Shown here one piece after another: positions 27,494-34,220 of a stretch of 64,000 nt of DNA; position 1 is the first letter of the stretch; every line of letters starts with the position of its first letter. This DNA is from Eubacteriaceae bacterium ES3 (lineage in GTDB: Bacteria > Bacillota > Clostridia > Eubacteriales > Eubacteriaceae). A program made the translations under genes and the position numbers. The stretch lies in the NCBI GenBank assembly GCA_030586155.1, contig CP130741.1, positions 248,001-312,000 of the forward strand. The letters run 5' to 3'. Below the pieces are notes generated by a model, which was given only the letters and a program-made list of their open reading frames with translations, was not told the DNA's origin and did no database searches.

Positions 27494-28783
27494 TTAAGAC
27501 TCCTTCGCGGTGCTAAAAGCCTGTTTAAGATCGGCGATCAGATCATCTATATGCTCAAGGCCGATAGACAAGCGGATCATATCTTCGGTAATACCTGCTT
27601 TTAAAAGGTCTTCCCCTGATAATTGCTGATGGGTGGTGGTTGCGGGATGGATAACCAGTGACTTGGCATCAGCTACATTGGCAAGGTGAGTAAAGAGTTT
27701 TAAGCTGTCAATGAATTTTTTTGCGGATTCTATTCCTCCTTTTATCCCGAAGGTGAAAATTGAACCAGGCCCTTTCTTAAAGTATTTCTGCGATAAGGGA
27801 TAATAGGAATTATTGGCAAGGGCAGGATAGTTAACCCAACTAACCTGAGGATGATCTGAGAGAAAATTGACAATTTTTTTGGTATTATCTAGGTGACGAT
27901 CCAATCTTAAAGAAAGGGTTTCCATTCCCTGCAGCAGTAAAAATGAATTAAAAGGACTGATGCAGGCACCGGTATCCCGAAGCAGCTGCACGCGAGCCTT
28001 AACAATATAAGCTGCAGCACCGATATCTTTAGAGTAGGTGATTCCGTGATAGCTTTCATCTGGTGTAGTCAGCTCTGGAAAACGTCCGCTTTCTTCCCAG
28101 TTAAAACGTCCGCCATCAACCAGTAGTCCACCAATAGTAGTGCCATGGCCTCCGATAAACTTAGTTGCAGAGTAGACGACGATGTCAGCACCAAAATCGA
28201 GGGGCTTAAATAGATAAGGTGTGGCAAAAGTATTGTCAACAATCAGGGGTACACCATGAGAATGGGCAATTTCTGCAACTTTTTCAATATCCACGATGTT
28301 AATGGCCGGATTTCCCAGCGATTCAATATAAACGGCCTTGGTTTTGTCAGTGATGGCGTCCTCAAAATTTTGCGGGTCATCGGGGTTTACAAAGCTTGTG
28401 TGAATACCAAGGCGAGGCAGAGTAGCATTTAAAAGATTATAGGTACCACCGTAAAGTGTGGCAGCGGCAACCAGTTCATCACCACTTCCGGCAATGTTTA
28501 AAATAGCTGCAGTGATAGCAGCTGACCCGGAAGCAAAAGCAAGGGCACCAACACCACCCTCTAAAAGGTTAATGCGTTCTTCCAAAACATTAGTTGTGGG
28601 GTTCATAATCCGGGTATAAATATTACCTGGTTCCTCCAGAGAAAAGAGTTTTCTAGCATGATCGCTATTATCAAAAGCATAGGAAGTCGTCTGATAAATA
28701 GGTACAGCGACAGAATGGGTGGTTGGGTCAGGGGTTTGTCCTCCATGTAGCTGAAGGGTTTCAAACTGAAGTGTTTTTTTCAT
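27494..28783 (-). CDS. metY: O-acetylhomoserine sulfhydrylase / aminocarboxypropyltransferase
   Basis: This 429-residue PLP enzyme of the Cys/Met metabolism family joins O-acetylhomoserine with sulfide (or methanethiol). The N-terminal [16 protein letters not shown] and the PLP-lysine segment [11 protein letters not shown] are typical, and the length of ~430 favours MetY over cystathionine gamma-synthase (~380). ATG 28783 follows AAGGAGA. It is the first gene of metY-metA. The leader has no SAM riboswitch; instead a long palindrome overlaps the promoter (28902-28939). Confidence 0.94.
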   Translation of the reverse strand: MKKTLQFETLQLHGGQTPDPTTHSVAVPIYQTTSYAFDNSDHARKLFSLEEPGNIYTRIMNPTTNVLEERINLLEGGVGALAFASGSAAITAAILNIAGSGDELVAAATLYGGTYNLLNATLPRLGIHTSFVNPDDPQNFEDAITDKTKAVYIESLGNPAINIVDIEKVAEIAHSHGVPLIVDNTFATPYLFKPLDFGADIVVYSATKFIGGHGTTIGGLLVDGGRFNWEESGRFPELTTPDESYHGITYSKDIGAAAYIVKARVQLLRDTGACISPFNSFLLLQGMETLSLRLDRHLDNTKKIVNFLSDHPQVSWVNYPALANNSYYPLSQKYFKKGPGSIFTFGIKGGIESAKKFIDSLKLFTHLANVADAKSLVIHPATTTHQQLSGEDLLKAGITEDMIRLSIGLEHIDDLIADLKQAFSTAKES

Positions 28784-28901
28784 ATCGTTCTCCTTAAGAT
28801 TGGTTTAACAGGTTATAGTTAAAAAAGTTAAGTAATTGATCGACTGACGAAAAGGTATTAAATTATCATTAAAGAGTTTATGGAATTTCGTCTCGAGTCA
28901 A

Positions 28902-28939
28902 ATATTACATATAATTCCTAGTTGAATTATATGTAATAT
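28902..28939. promoter_or_regulatory. Palindromic operator overlapping the metY promoter
   Basis: Two perfect 16-base arms (28902-28917 and 28924-28939) surround six bases. The right arm covers the -10 box of the minus-strand metY promoter, and the rest covers the transcription start, the usual place for a repressor site. There is no T-run, so it is not a terminator. The regulator is unknown. Confidence 0.7.
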
Positions 28940-28963
28940 AACATGAGTGCTTCTTATTGTCAA
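28935..28963 (-). promoter_or_regulatory. Promoter of metY-metA
   Basis: On the minus strand, a perfect TTGACA (28963-28958) and TATATT (28940-28935) are 17 bp apart. The leader to the metY ATG is about 145 bases. Confidence 0.82.
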
Positions 28964-29054
28964 TTGTATCATGTAAAAATAAATAAGTCAGGAATAAAGT
29001 ATGATCTTTTTAGTTAAGGGATTTGTTAAAATTTGAATTTATCCTAAATTTTCG

Positions 29055-29083
29055 TTGACATAAAACTTTTAAGAGTCTATAAT
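29055..29083 (+). promoter_or_regulatory. Promoter of the aroF-tyrA leader
   Basis: A consensus TTGACA (29055-29060), 17-bp spacer and TATAAT (29078-29083). This is one of the strongest promoters in the window and drives the attenuator leader. Confidence 0.88.
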
Positions 29084-29117
29084 GAAAAAAAGTTATAATT
29101 TTCAAGTGGAGAATATC

Positions 29118-29246
29118 ATGGAAACTTTAAGAACTAACGTACAATATTATTATTTTAGCAACATCCAGAGCTATTGGTATGGCTTTGGTTATTTTGCGTG
29201 TAATAAAAAAACGTTACCCTCGAAGTTTTCAAACCATGAAAAGTGA
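29118..29246 (+). CDS. Aromatic-rich leader peptide of the aroF-tyrA attenuator
   Basis: This 42-codon reading frame starts at ATG 29118 behind GTGGAG. It codes for a Tyr-Tyr-Tyr-Phe run at residues 10-13 and a second cluster Y-W-Y-G-F-G-Y-F at 19-26, so 10 of 17 residues from 10 to 26 are aromatic. It lies between the promoter and an intrinsic terminator (29279) and upstream of DAHP synthase and prephenate dehydrogenase genes. This is the layout of ribosome-mediated attenuation: stalling at Tyr/Phe codons would favour read-through into aroF-tyrA. The antiterminator pairing was not worked out. Confidence 0.8.
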   Translation: METLRTNVQYYYFSNIQSYWYGFGYFACNKKTLPSKFSNHEK

Positions 29247-29278
29247 TGAACAATATCACAATTGATTAGGTTTATGAC

Positions 29279-29308
29279 AGGAGACTTCCTTAGGGAGTCT
29301 CCTTTTTT
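29279..29308 (+). terminator. Attenuator terminator of the aroF leader
   Basis: A perfect 8-bp stem (29279-29286 with 29296-29303) followed by six T residues lies 33 bases after the leader-peptide stop. Confidence 0.88.
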
Positions 29309-29310
29309 CG

Positions 29311-29612
29311 TGAAAAATGAAGTCGTGCGAAGACAGTGGATTTGAACTGAGATTGAAAGTGTTTTTACTTTCAAGAACAGTTCAAGTTTACTGTCTTCAT
29401 AGGGCGAAGCCCGCGATGAGGTGTCGCGATAGCGACACCGAATGCACGGCTTGATTTTTGGCTCTGTATAGTTAGAGTTAAAAAGCCCGCGACGAGTGTA
29501 AGCTGCGCGAAACGAGTTCCATGGCAGAATTTTTCACCAAAGTGAAAATAGAAATCCCGCGATGAGGGCTATTTGAATAGCCGAAGCAGGAACGGTTTCA
29601 TTTTGTCTTCAG
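29311..29612 (+). repeat. Structured intergenic repeat, copy A (between the aroF attenuator and aroF)
   Basis: This unrecognised structured element begins two bases after the terminator T-run. Parts in order are: a 5' arm (29311-29328) complementary to 29444-29459; a long hairpin made of three nested stems (29329-29398; 9, 8 and 8 bp); a GGGC-GAA-GCCC hairpin (29402-29412); a conserved GCGATGAG; a perfect GGTGTCGC-GATA-GCGACACC hairpin (29420-29439); and a 3' arm ending in a GCACGGCTTGATTTTT motif. Two diverged units with CCCGCGAYGAG follow (about 29482-29540 and 29564-29612). The same architecture appears on the minus strand at 32934-33172. It does not code for protein. Confidence 0.7.
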
Positions 29613-29655
29613 TGCACGGGAGATGGATGAATGATTTTAAAATTTGGAGGATCAC

Positions 29656-30669
29656 ATGATTATTGTAGTAAAACCGAATGCAACTGAAGCAGAAATTAAG
29701 AAACTGATTAATATGATTGAAAGCCAACATTTGAATGTTAATTACTCAAAGGGAACTGAGCGGACCGTAATTGGTCTGATAGGTGATACCGCTACTGCAG
29801 ATCTTGAACAAATCAGATCAAATCATATTGTCGATAAGGTTTTAAGAGTACAGGAACCTTACAAGAAAGCCAATCGACTATTTCATCCTGATGACACGGT
29901 TTTCGATGTAAAGGGACATAAAGTTGGGGAAGGTCATCTGACAATGATTGCCGGCCCCTGTTCAGTGGAAAGTGAAGAACAGGTGGTCAGCATTGCCAAA
30001 AGTATTAAGGAATCAGGTGCAAGCTTTTTAAGAGGCGGGGCATTTAAACCGAGAACTTCGCCATATTCTTTTCAGGGAATGGGATACGAGGGGCTGGAAC
30101 TACTTAAAATTGCCAGACAGGAAACCGGACTTCCTATTGTCAGTGAGCTGATGTCTTTAGAACAGCTGCCAGCCTTTGAGGATGTGGATATCATTCAAGT
30201 TGGGGCCAGAAATATGCAGAACTTTATTCTGCTTAGAGAACTGGGTAAAATTGATAAGCCGATTTTATTAAAACGGGGAATGTCAGCAACCATGAAAGAG
30301 TTTTTAATGTCAGCTGAATATATTATGAAAGAAGGAAATGACAAGGTGATTCTCTGCGAACGGGGGATTAGAACCTTTGAAACGGCAACCAGAAATACTT
30401 TGGATTTAAGCCTGATACCGGTGCTAAAGCAAAAAAGCCATTTGCCGATTATGATAGATCCCAGCCATGCAACAGGACTGTCCTGGACGGTAGAAGCGAT
30501 GACTAAGGCGGCGATTGCAGCGGGTGCTGATGGGGTTATGATTGAGGTTCACAACAATCCCGAAGAAGCCCTTTGTGATGGTGAGCAGTCTATAACACCA
30601 GAACAATTTGATCAGATTATGAATACCGTGAAGAAATATGCTGAAATTGAAAACAAGGTGCTTTCATGA
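29656..30669 (+). CDS. aroF: 3-deoxy-7-phosphoheptulonate (DAHP) synthase
   Basis: This 337-residue enzyme catalyses the first step of aromatic amino-acid synthesis from PEP and erythrose-4-phosphate. It is the Bacillus/Thermotoga-like (type I beta) form with an N-terminal ferredoxin-like regulatory domain (~1-75: IIVVKPNATEAEIKK), followed by the barrel with AGPCSVESEEQ, RGGAFKPRTSPYSFQG and DPSHATG motifs. ATG 29656 follows TTGGAGG; a TTG at 29644 lies within that site. The stop overlaps the tyrA start. The upstream attenuator implies control by aromatic amino acids. Confidence 0.95.
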   Translation: MIIVVKPNATEAEIKKLINMIESQHLNVNYSKGTERTVIGLIGDTATADLEQIRSNHIVDKVLRVQEPYKKANRLFHPDDTVFDVKGHKVGEGHLTMIAGPCSVESEEQVVSIAKSIKESGASFLRGGAFKPRTSPYSFQGMGYEGLELLKIARQETGLPIVSELMSLEQLPAFEDVDIIQVGARNMQNFILLRELGKIDKPILLKRGMSATMKEFLMSAEYIMKEGNDKVILCERGIRTFETATRNTLDLSLIPVLKQKSHLPIMIDPSHATGLSWTVEAMTKAAIAAGADGVMIEVHNNPEEALCDGEQSITPEQFDQIMNTVKKYAEIENKVLS

Positions 30670-31565
30670 GAAAAAGAGAAGAGACGATAGTTGGCTTTAT
30701 TGGCCTGGGACTGATGGGCGGCGCTCTTGCTATGGGTCTCGGGAAAATGGGATTTAAAAAAATCCTAGGCTACGATATAAAAGAAAGTGTAATAGAAAGA
30801 GCGATTAAAGAAGGTGTCATCGAGGGTGGCGCCTGGGAATCAATAGGCTTGACGAAAATGTTGTCTCAATGCGATCTGGTTTTCATCTGCCTGACCCCAA
30901 TGGATGCCTTGGGTTTTCTGGCTCTTTATATGGAAGATTTCAAGGTCGGAGCTCTAGTGACTGATATCACCGGGGTTAAAGAAGTGATTTTTAGAAATCT
31001 GGGGAATCTTTTACGAACTGATATTGACTATATACCCGGGCATCCCATGGCCGGAAGTGAAAAAGAAGGATATGGCGGGGCAACGGATTCAATCTTTATA
31101 AACAGGAATTATATTTTAACCCCTCGCCCCCAGAATCAGCCGGAAAATATTGCTTTTTTGAAAGAGATTATTACAGATTTAGGCTTTAATCATATTGTTG
31201 AGACCACCTGTCAGGTTCATGATGAAAAGATTGCGTTTACTTCCCAGCTTTGCCATGTCATTGCAGCGGCATTGGTGGATTGTGAGGATGATTTGAGTAT
31301 TACCGGTTTTGAAGGCGGGAGCTTTGGTGACCTGACAAGGATAGCGATGATCAATGCGCCGATGTGGACAGAGCTTTTTATGTGCAATAGAAAAAATCTG
31401 CTTGAACAGATTGAAAAATTTGAAAATAGTCTGGATCTGATGAAAAAGATGATTGCCGACGATGAAGAAAAAGAATTGATTGAAAGGCTCCAGTCTGTTC
31501 GGGAAAAACGAATTGAAATGGGTAATATCCGGGAAGCTAAATTAAAAAAAACTGAAGCAAAGTAG
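30666..31565 (+). CDS. tyrA: Prephenate dehydrogenase
   Basis: This 299-residue NAD(P)-dependent enzyme converts prephenate to 4-hydroxyphenylpyruvate for tyrosine. The Rossmann motif GFIGLGLMGGALAMGL lies at residues ~10-25, DITGVKE near 100, and GHPMAGSEKEGYGG near 120-133, all typical of TyrA. ATG 30666 overlaps the aroF stop (ATGA). There is no C-terminal ACT domain, so feedback control would fall on the leader attenuator or on DAHP synthase. A terminator shared with cblS follows. Confidence 0.94.
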   Translation: MRKREETIVGFIGLGLMGGALAMGLGKMGFKKILGYDIKESVIERAIKEGVIEGGAWESIGLTKMLSQCDLVFICLTPMDALGFLALYMEDFKVGALVTDITGVKEVIFRNLGNLLRTDIDYIPGHPMAGSEKEGYGGATDSIFINRNYILTPRPQNQPENIAFLKEIITDLGFNHIVETTCQVHDEKIAFTSQLCHVIAAALVDCEDDLSITGFEGGSFGDLTRIAMINAPMWTELFMCNRKNLLEQIEKFENSLDLMKKMIADDEEKELIERLQSVREKRIEMGNIREAKLKKTEAK

Positions 31566-31577
31566 CTTCAGTTTTTT
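31547..31577. terminator. Bidirectional terminator between tyrA and cblS
   Basis: AACTGAAGC (31550-31558) pairs with GCTTCAGTT (31565-31573). An A-run lies before it and a T-run after it, and the stem includes the last base of the tyrA stop codon. Confidence 0.85.
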
Positions 31578-32307
31578 ACGTTAACCGGGCAATAAGGGTT
31601 AATCGGTCGCCAAAATGCTTCTGCAGGATTGACAATCCTTCTGGTTTAACACTGGCGATGACAGTTGTTGCCGGGCCACTGGATTTTTTTAGATCAAGAG
31701 ACCCGGGCAGTTCGTCAGGCACAAGATGATAAATGGCAGCCAGGTTGTCGGCTTCATACCAAATTCCCTTGGAGCCGCAGGGGATAATTTCATTAACTTC
31801 TTTACAATTAGATAGATAAGAAAGGTCTGAGTAACTGGCGATTTCAGTATCGTTTTCCAGGATTAGCTCGCCGCCAACCTTGGGTTTTCCAATGCAGACG
31901 ACGAGATCATCTTTTTTTGATGGGGTCAGGTTCATCTGGCTGGTGCATCCTAGAATGGTGATTCCAAAGCCAGTCATAATGGTTTTGAAGTTTTCTTCAG
32001 TTGAGCCGTTTAATAAAAGTTCAGGAAGCCCCGCTCTTTGCAGCTCTTCATGAATTCCTTCAATAAGTTTTTTTCCAGTTGGCTTCATTTCATTACAGAT
32101 GGTATTGGAGATCCCGATAATTTGGCAGCCACAGGATAAGAGCTCAAAAAGGCAGACCCGGGTAGCATAGATTGAAACATATTTAGTGGGAACGCTGAGC
32201 TCATCACCGGGTTTTTCACCAACACCGGCACTGCTGTCACAAGCGGTGACCAGCAGCCTGTCCGGTAGTTCGATCACACTTAAATCACGGTACTGATAAG
32301 TTTTCAT
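31576..32307 (-). CDS. cblS: Alpha-ribazole kinase CblS (AIR-synthase-related protein)
   Basis: This ~243-residue protein related to AIR synthase resembles CblS, which phosphorylates alpha-ribazole so that it can enter the lower-ligand branch of cobamide synthesis. Visible features are LLVTACDSSAGVGEKPGDEL near the N-terminus, an ILGCTSQ segment, and VVCIGKPKVGGE. It directly follows the CblT-type gene (TAATATG junction). I prefer ATG 32307 for the fit to that junction; ATG 32340 would add 11 residues. The operon has a cobalamin riboswitch, which supports the assignment. The name rests on family resemblance and context. Confidence 0.82.
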   Translation of the reverse strand: MKTYQYRDLSVIELPDRLLVTACDSSAGVGEKPGDELSVPTKYVSIYATRVCLFELLSCGCQIIGISNTICNEMKPTGKKLIEGIHEELQRAGLPELLLNGSTEENFKTIMTGFGITILGCTSQMNLTPSKKDDLVVCIGKPKVGGELILENDTEIASYSDLSYLSNCKEVNEIIPCGSKGIWYEADNLAAIYHLVPDELPGSLDLKKSSGPATTVIASVKPEGLSILQKHFGDRLTLIARLT

Positions 32308-32308
32308 A

Positions 32309-32854
32309 TTAGGAATTGTTTGAACGAACTTTTGAAGCATCCAGGTTTAACTGAGTCTTTAAAGAAGCTGGAATAGCTCTAAATACCACTGCGCCAACAG
32401 CTGCATTAATTCCGCCTACCAAAGCTAGAGGAACCATCATTCCAACAACGCCGGGCCATGTCAGCATAGGGATTAAAAGTGGTGAGCTGAGCAGACATAA
32501 AACAGGACCATTAAACAGTGCAGCGACCAGTACTGAAATAATTAAACCAACATTTGTCTGATTGCGTTTGTTAAAAAGATTAAAGACGAACCATGTAGCA
32601 ATCATGGTAACACCCATTCCGATACCAATCAGAAAATGAACGGGAAAAGTAAAAGGGAACCCTGATGTTGCTGAGGTCAGTATGTGACCCGCAAAGCCGA
32701 TAATGGCACCATATACTGGGCCAAGTAAAAATGTACCTAAAAATGCCGGTAAAGAATCGAATGCAATCGTGCCGAATACTTTGAGTTGCGCGCCGATAAA
32801 AGATAAAGCGATTAAAAGGGCTGTGAATACCAGTTGTTTTGTTGAGATTTTCAT
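32309..32854 (-). CDS. cblT: ECF-type S component, predicted alpha-ribazole transporter CblT
   Basis: This 181-residue membrane protein has about six helices and the S-component look of an energy-coupling-factor transporter (MKISTKQLVFTALLIALSF, then the DSLPAFLGTFLLGPVYGAIIG region). Paired with the CblS-type kinase and behind a cobalamin riboswitch, it matches CblT, which imports alpha-ribazole for cobamide salvage. I chose ATG 32854, preceded by AAGGAGAAG; the frame extends to 33004, but only through repeat sequence. No ECF A or T subunits are in the window, so it would use a shared module. Confidence 0.85.
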   Translation of the reverse strand: MKISTKQLVFTALLIALSFIGAQLKVFGTIAFDSLPAFLGTFLLGPVYGAIIGFAGHILTSATSGFPFTFPVHFLIGIGMGVTMIATWFVFNLFNKRNQTNVGLIISVLVAALFNGPVLCLLSSPLLIPMLTWPGVVGMMVPLALVGGINAAVGAVVFRAIPASLKTQLNLDASKVRSNNS

Positions 32855-32933
32855 AATCTTCTCCTTGAAAAATAATTTTTTAATAAATAGTTTGGGATGA
32901 ATAGAAGCATATGGACAGCTATTTATTTCCAGC

Positions 32934-33172
32934 ATATACAGCGGTGAAAAATTAAGCCGTGCACTGGGTGTGGCTATCACCTCACCTTGTTGCGGGCTAC
33001 GCATTTCTCACATATACAGCGGTGAAAAATTAAGCCGTGCACTCGGTGTGGCTATCGCCCCACCTCGTCGCGGGCTACGCCCTATATCTTCTGATATAAG
33101 AGAACTGATTTATAAGCGAGCTTCTAAATCAGTTCTCTTATATCAGAAGACGTACGGCTTTATTTTTCGCGC
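32934..33172 (-). repeat. Structured intergenic repeat, copy B (between the cobalamin-riboswitch terminator and cblT)
   Basis: This is the same architecture as copy A, on the minus strand. Reading from 33172: a GAAAAATAAAGCCGTAC 5' arm; a perfect 25-bp hairpin (33125-33149 with 33088-33112); a GGGC-GTA-GCCC hairpin; GCGACGAG; a GGTGGGGC-GATA-GCCACACC hairpin; and a 3' arm GCACGGCTTAATTTTTC that pairs with the 5' arm. A second tandem unit follows: the 70-base blocks 33012-33081 and 32934-33003 differ at six positions, several within the stem. It starts directly after the T-run of the riboswitch terminator. It has no coding potential of its own. Confidence 0.72.
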
Positions 33173-33203
33173 AAAAAAGTCCACACCTATAAAAGATGTG
33201 AAC
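33173..33203 (-). terminator. Terminator of the cobalamin riboswitch expression platform
   Basis: On the minus strand an 8-bp stem (GTTCACAT with GTGTGGAC, two G.U pairs) is followed by six T residues. It sits just after the aptamer, so ligand binding would stop transcription before cblT. Confidence 0.8.
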
Positions 33204-33214
33204 TTTACCGTCGT

Positions 33215-33380
33215 CCAAAATCGCTACGGTTCTGGCAGGTCTCCTGAGTTAGCTTCATCACCATTTGTCCCTTCCCGTGAGGTGGTTTTGACAATGGCTC
33301 CGGCAATACAGTGGTGGGTCCCTACAGGAATGATACCTGTTTCCCTATTCTCCTTATAAAAGGCACCAGAAACGATTTAT
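33215..33380 (-). promoter_or_regulatory. Cobalamin riboswitch upstream of cblT-cblS
   Basis: On the minus strand the aptamer shows the classic cobalamin-box features in order: TCTGGTGCC at the 5' side, GGGAATAGGGAAACAGGT-like and GGGACCCACCACTGTA segments, TTGCCGGAGCC, GGGAAGG, GATGAAGC, and the strongly conserved TCAGGAGACCTGCC box. The ends pair to form P1 (TTCTGG with CCAGAA). It should respond to coenzyme B12 and regulate alpha-ribazole uptake and kinase genes through the following terminator. The exact ends are approximate. Confidence 0.93.
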
Positions 33381-33406
33381 TAAATTGAAAAAATAATAAC
33401 ATAGGG

Positions 33407-33530
33407 AGTGGATAAAGTCAATTCAATTTGTCAAAATGATACTTAAAATGCCCTTTTTTGTTGATAATCTGTTGATAATTCAATGTTTCCGTGGATAACT
33501 TCTGAATTTATGGGGAAAAAATGTTGATAA
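33407..33530. promoter_or_regulatory. Cluster of five DnaA-box-like 9-mers
   Basis: Five 9-mers one mismatch from TTATCCACA lie within 124 AT-rich bases, all on the same (minus) strand: 33407-33415 (TTATCCACT), 33459-33467, 33470-33478 and 33522-33530 (TTATCAACA each), and 33490-33498 (TTATCCACG). The second and third start 11 bases apart. No dnaA, dnaN or rpmH is near, so this is not shown to be an origin. It lies in the gap between the cobalamin riboswitch and pabA. Confidence 0.45.
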
Positions 33531-33641
33531 AGCCTATGATTGGGGTGGATATGGGTTAAAATTTATCAATTGAAGCAGTTGTATTGAGGCTGCTGACTGT
33601 GTTAAAATTCTATTCAGTAATTTGAAAGAGGAGACCATCCA

Positions 33642-34220
33642 TTGATACTAATGATTGATAATTATGATTCATTTACATACAATCTTGTACAGTATATTGA
33701 GTGTTTAAATGAAGAGGTTCAGGTAAGAAGAAATGACATGGTTACTATAGATGAAATAAAGGCATTAAATCCGGAAATGATAGTTCTCTCGCCGGGACCC
33801 TGTACGCCAAATGAATCAGGTGTTTGCCTGGAAGTTGTCGGTGCATTTGCCGGTGAAATTCCGATTTTAGGGATTTGTCTGGGACACCAGATCATTGGCC
33901 AGGCGTTTGGTGGGAATATTATAAAGGCGCTTGAGCCAGTACATGGCAAAGTCCATCCAATTACTCATGATAACCTGGGTGTCTTTCAAAATCTTAATCA
34001 TCCACTGAATGTTACCCGTTACCATTCATTGGTGGTTGAAGAACAGACTCTACCGGACTGTCTTGAAGTGACCGCTCGGACTGAAGCAGGCGAAATAATG
34101 GGAATGCGGCACCGGGAATTTATGATTGAAAGTGTCCAGTTTCATCCTGAAGCAATTTTGACAGAAATGGGGATGGAATTGCTTGGCAATTTTCACCGGA
34201 AGGCAAAGGGAATTCAATGA
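33642..34220 (+). CDS. pabA: Aminodeoxychorismate synthase glutaminase subunit (PabA)
   Basis: This 192-residue class I glutamine amidotransferase supplies ammonia to PabB. The nucleophile is C79 in LGICLGHQIIG, with the H/E pair in VQFHPEAIL near the C-terminus. It starts at TTG 33642 behind GAGGAGA; an ATG nine bases on is possible. PabA and TrpG are near-identical families and can be shared, but the neighbours pabB and pabC point to p-aminobenzoate. Its TGA overlaps the pabB start. Confidence 0.92.
   Translation: MILMIDNYDSFTYNLVQYIECLNEEVQVRRNDMVTIDEIKALNPEMIVLSPGPCTPNESGVCLEVVGAFAGEIPILGICLGHQIIGQAFGGNIIKALEPVHGKVHPITHDNLGVFQNLNHPLNVTRYHSLVVEEQTLPDCLEVTARTEAGEIMGMRHREFMIESVQFHPEAILTEMGMELLGNFHRKAKGIQ

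Noticed and set aside
28784-28900. SAM riboswitch upstream of metY
   Set aside because: I searched by eye on the minus strand for S-box features and a following terminator and found none; the palindromic operator explains regulation better.
29189-29374. A 61-codon minus-strand frame in the aroF leader
   Set aside because: It overlaps the leader peptide, the attenuator terminator and the structured repeat, and has no start signals.
29311-29612. Repeat copy A considered as a group II intron remnant
   Set aside because: Position after a terminator fits group IIC introns, but there is no recognisable domain V, no 5' GTGYG start and no reverse transcriptase sequence.
32934-33081. Tandem 70-base units considered as a CRISPR array
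   Set aside because: There are only two units, with 8-base spacing and internal hairpins, and no cas genes in the window.
32970-33359. A 129-codon plus-strand frame across the repeat and riboswitch
   Set aside because: It runs antisense through the cobalamin riboswitch, its terminator and the tandem repeat units; the sequence is explained by RNA structure.
33407-33530. DnaA-box cluster considered as the chromosomal origin
   Set aside because: No dnaA, dnaN, rpmH or other origin-linked genes are nearby; reported only as a box cluster.
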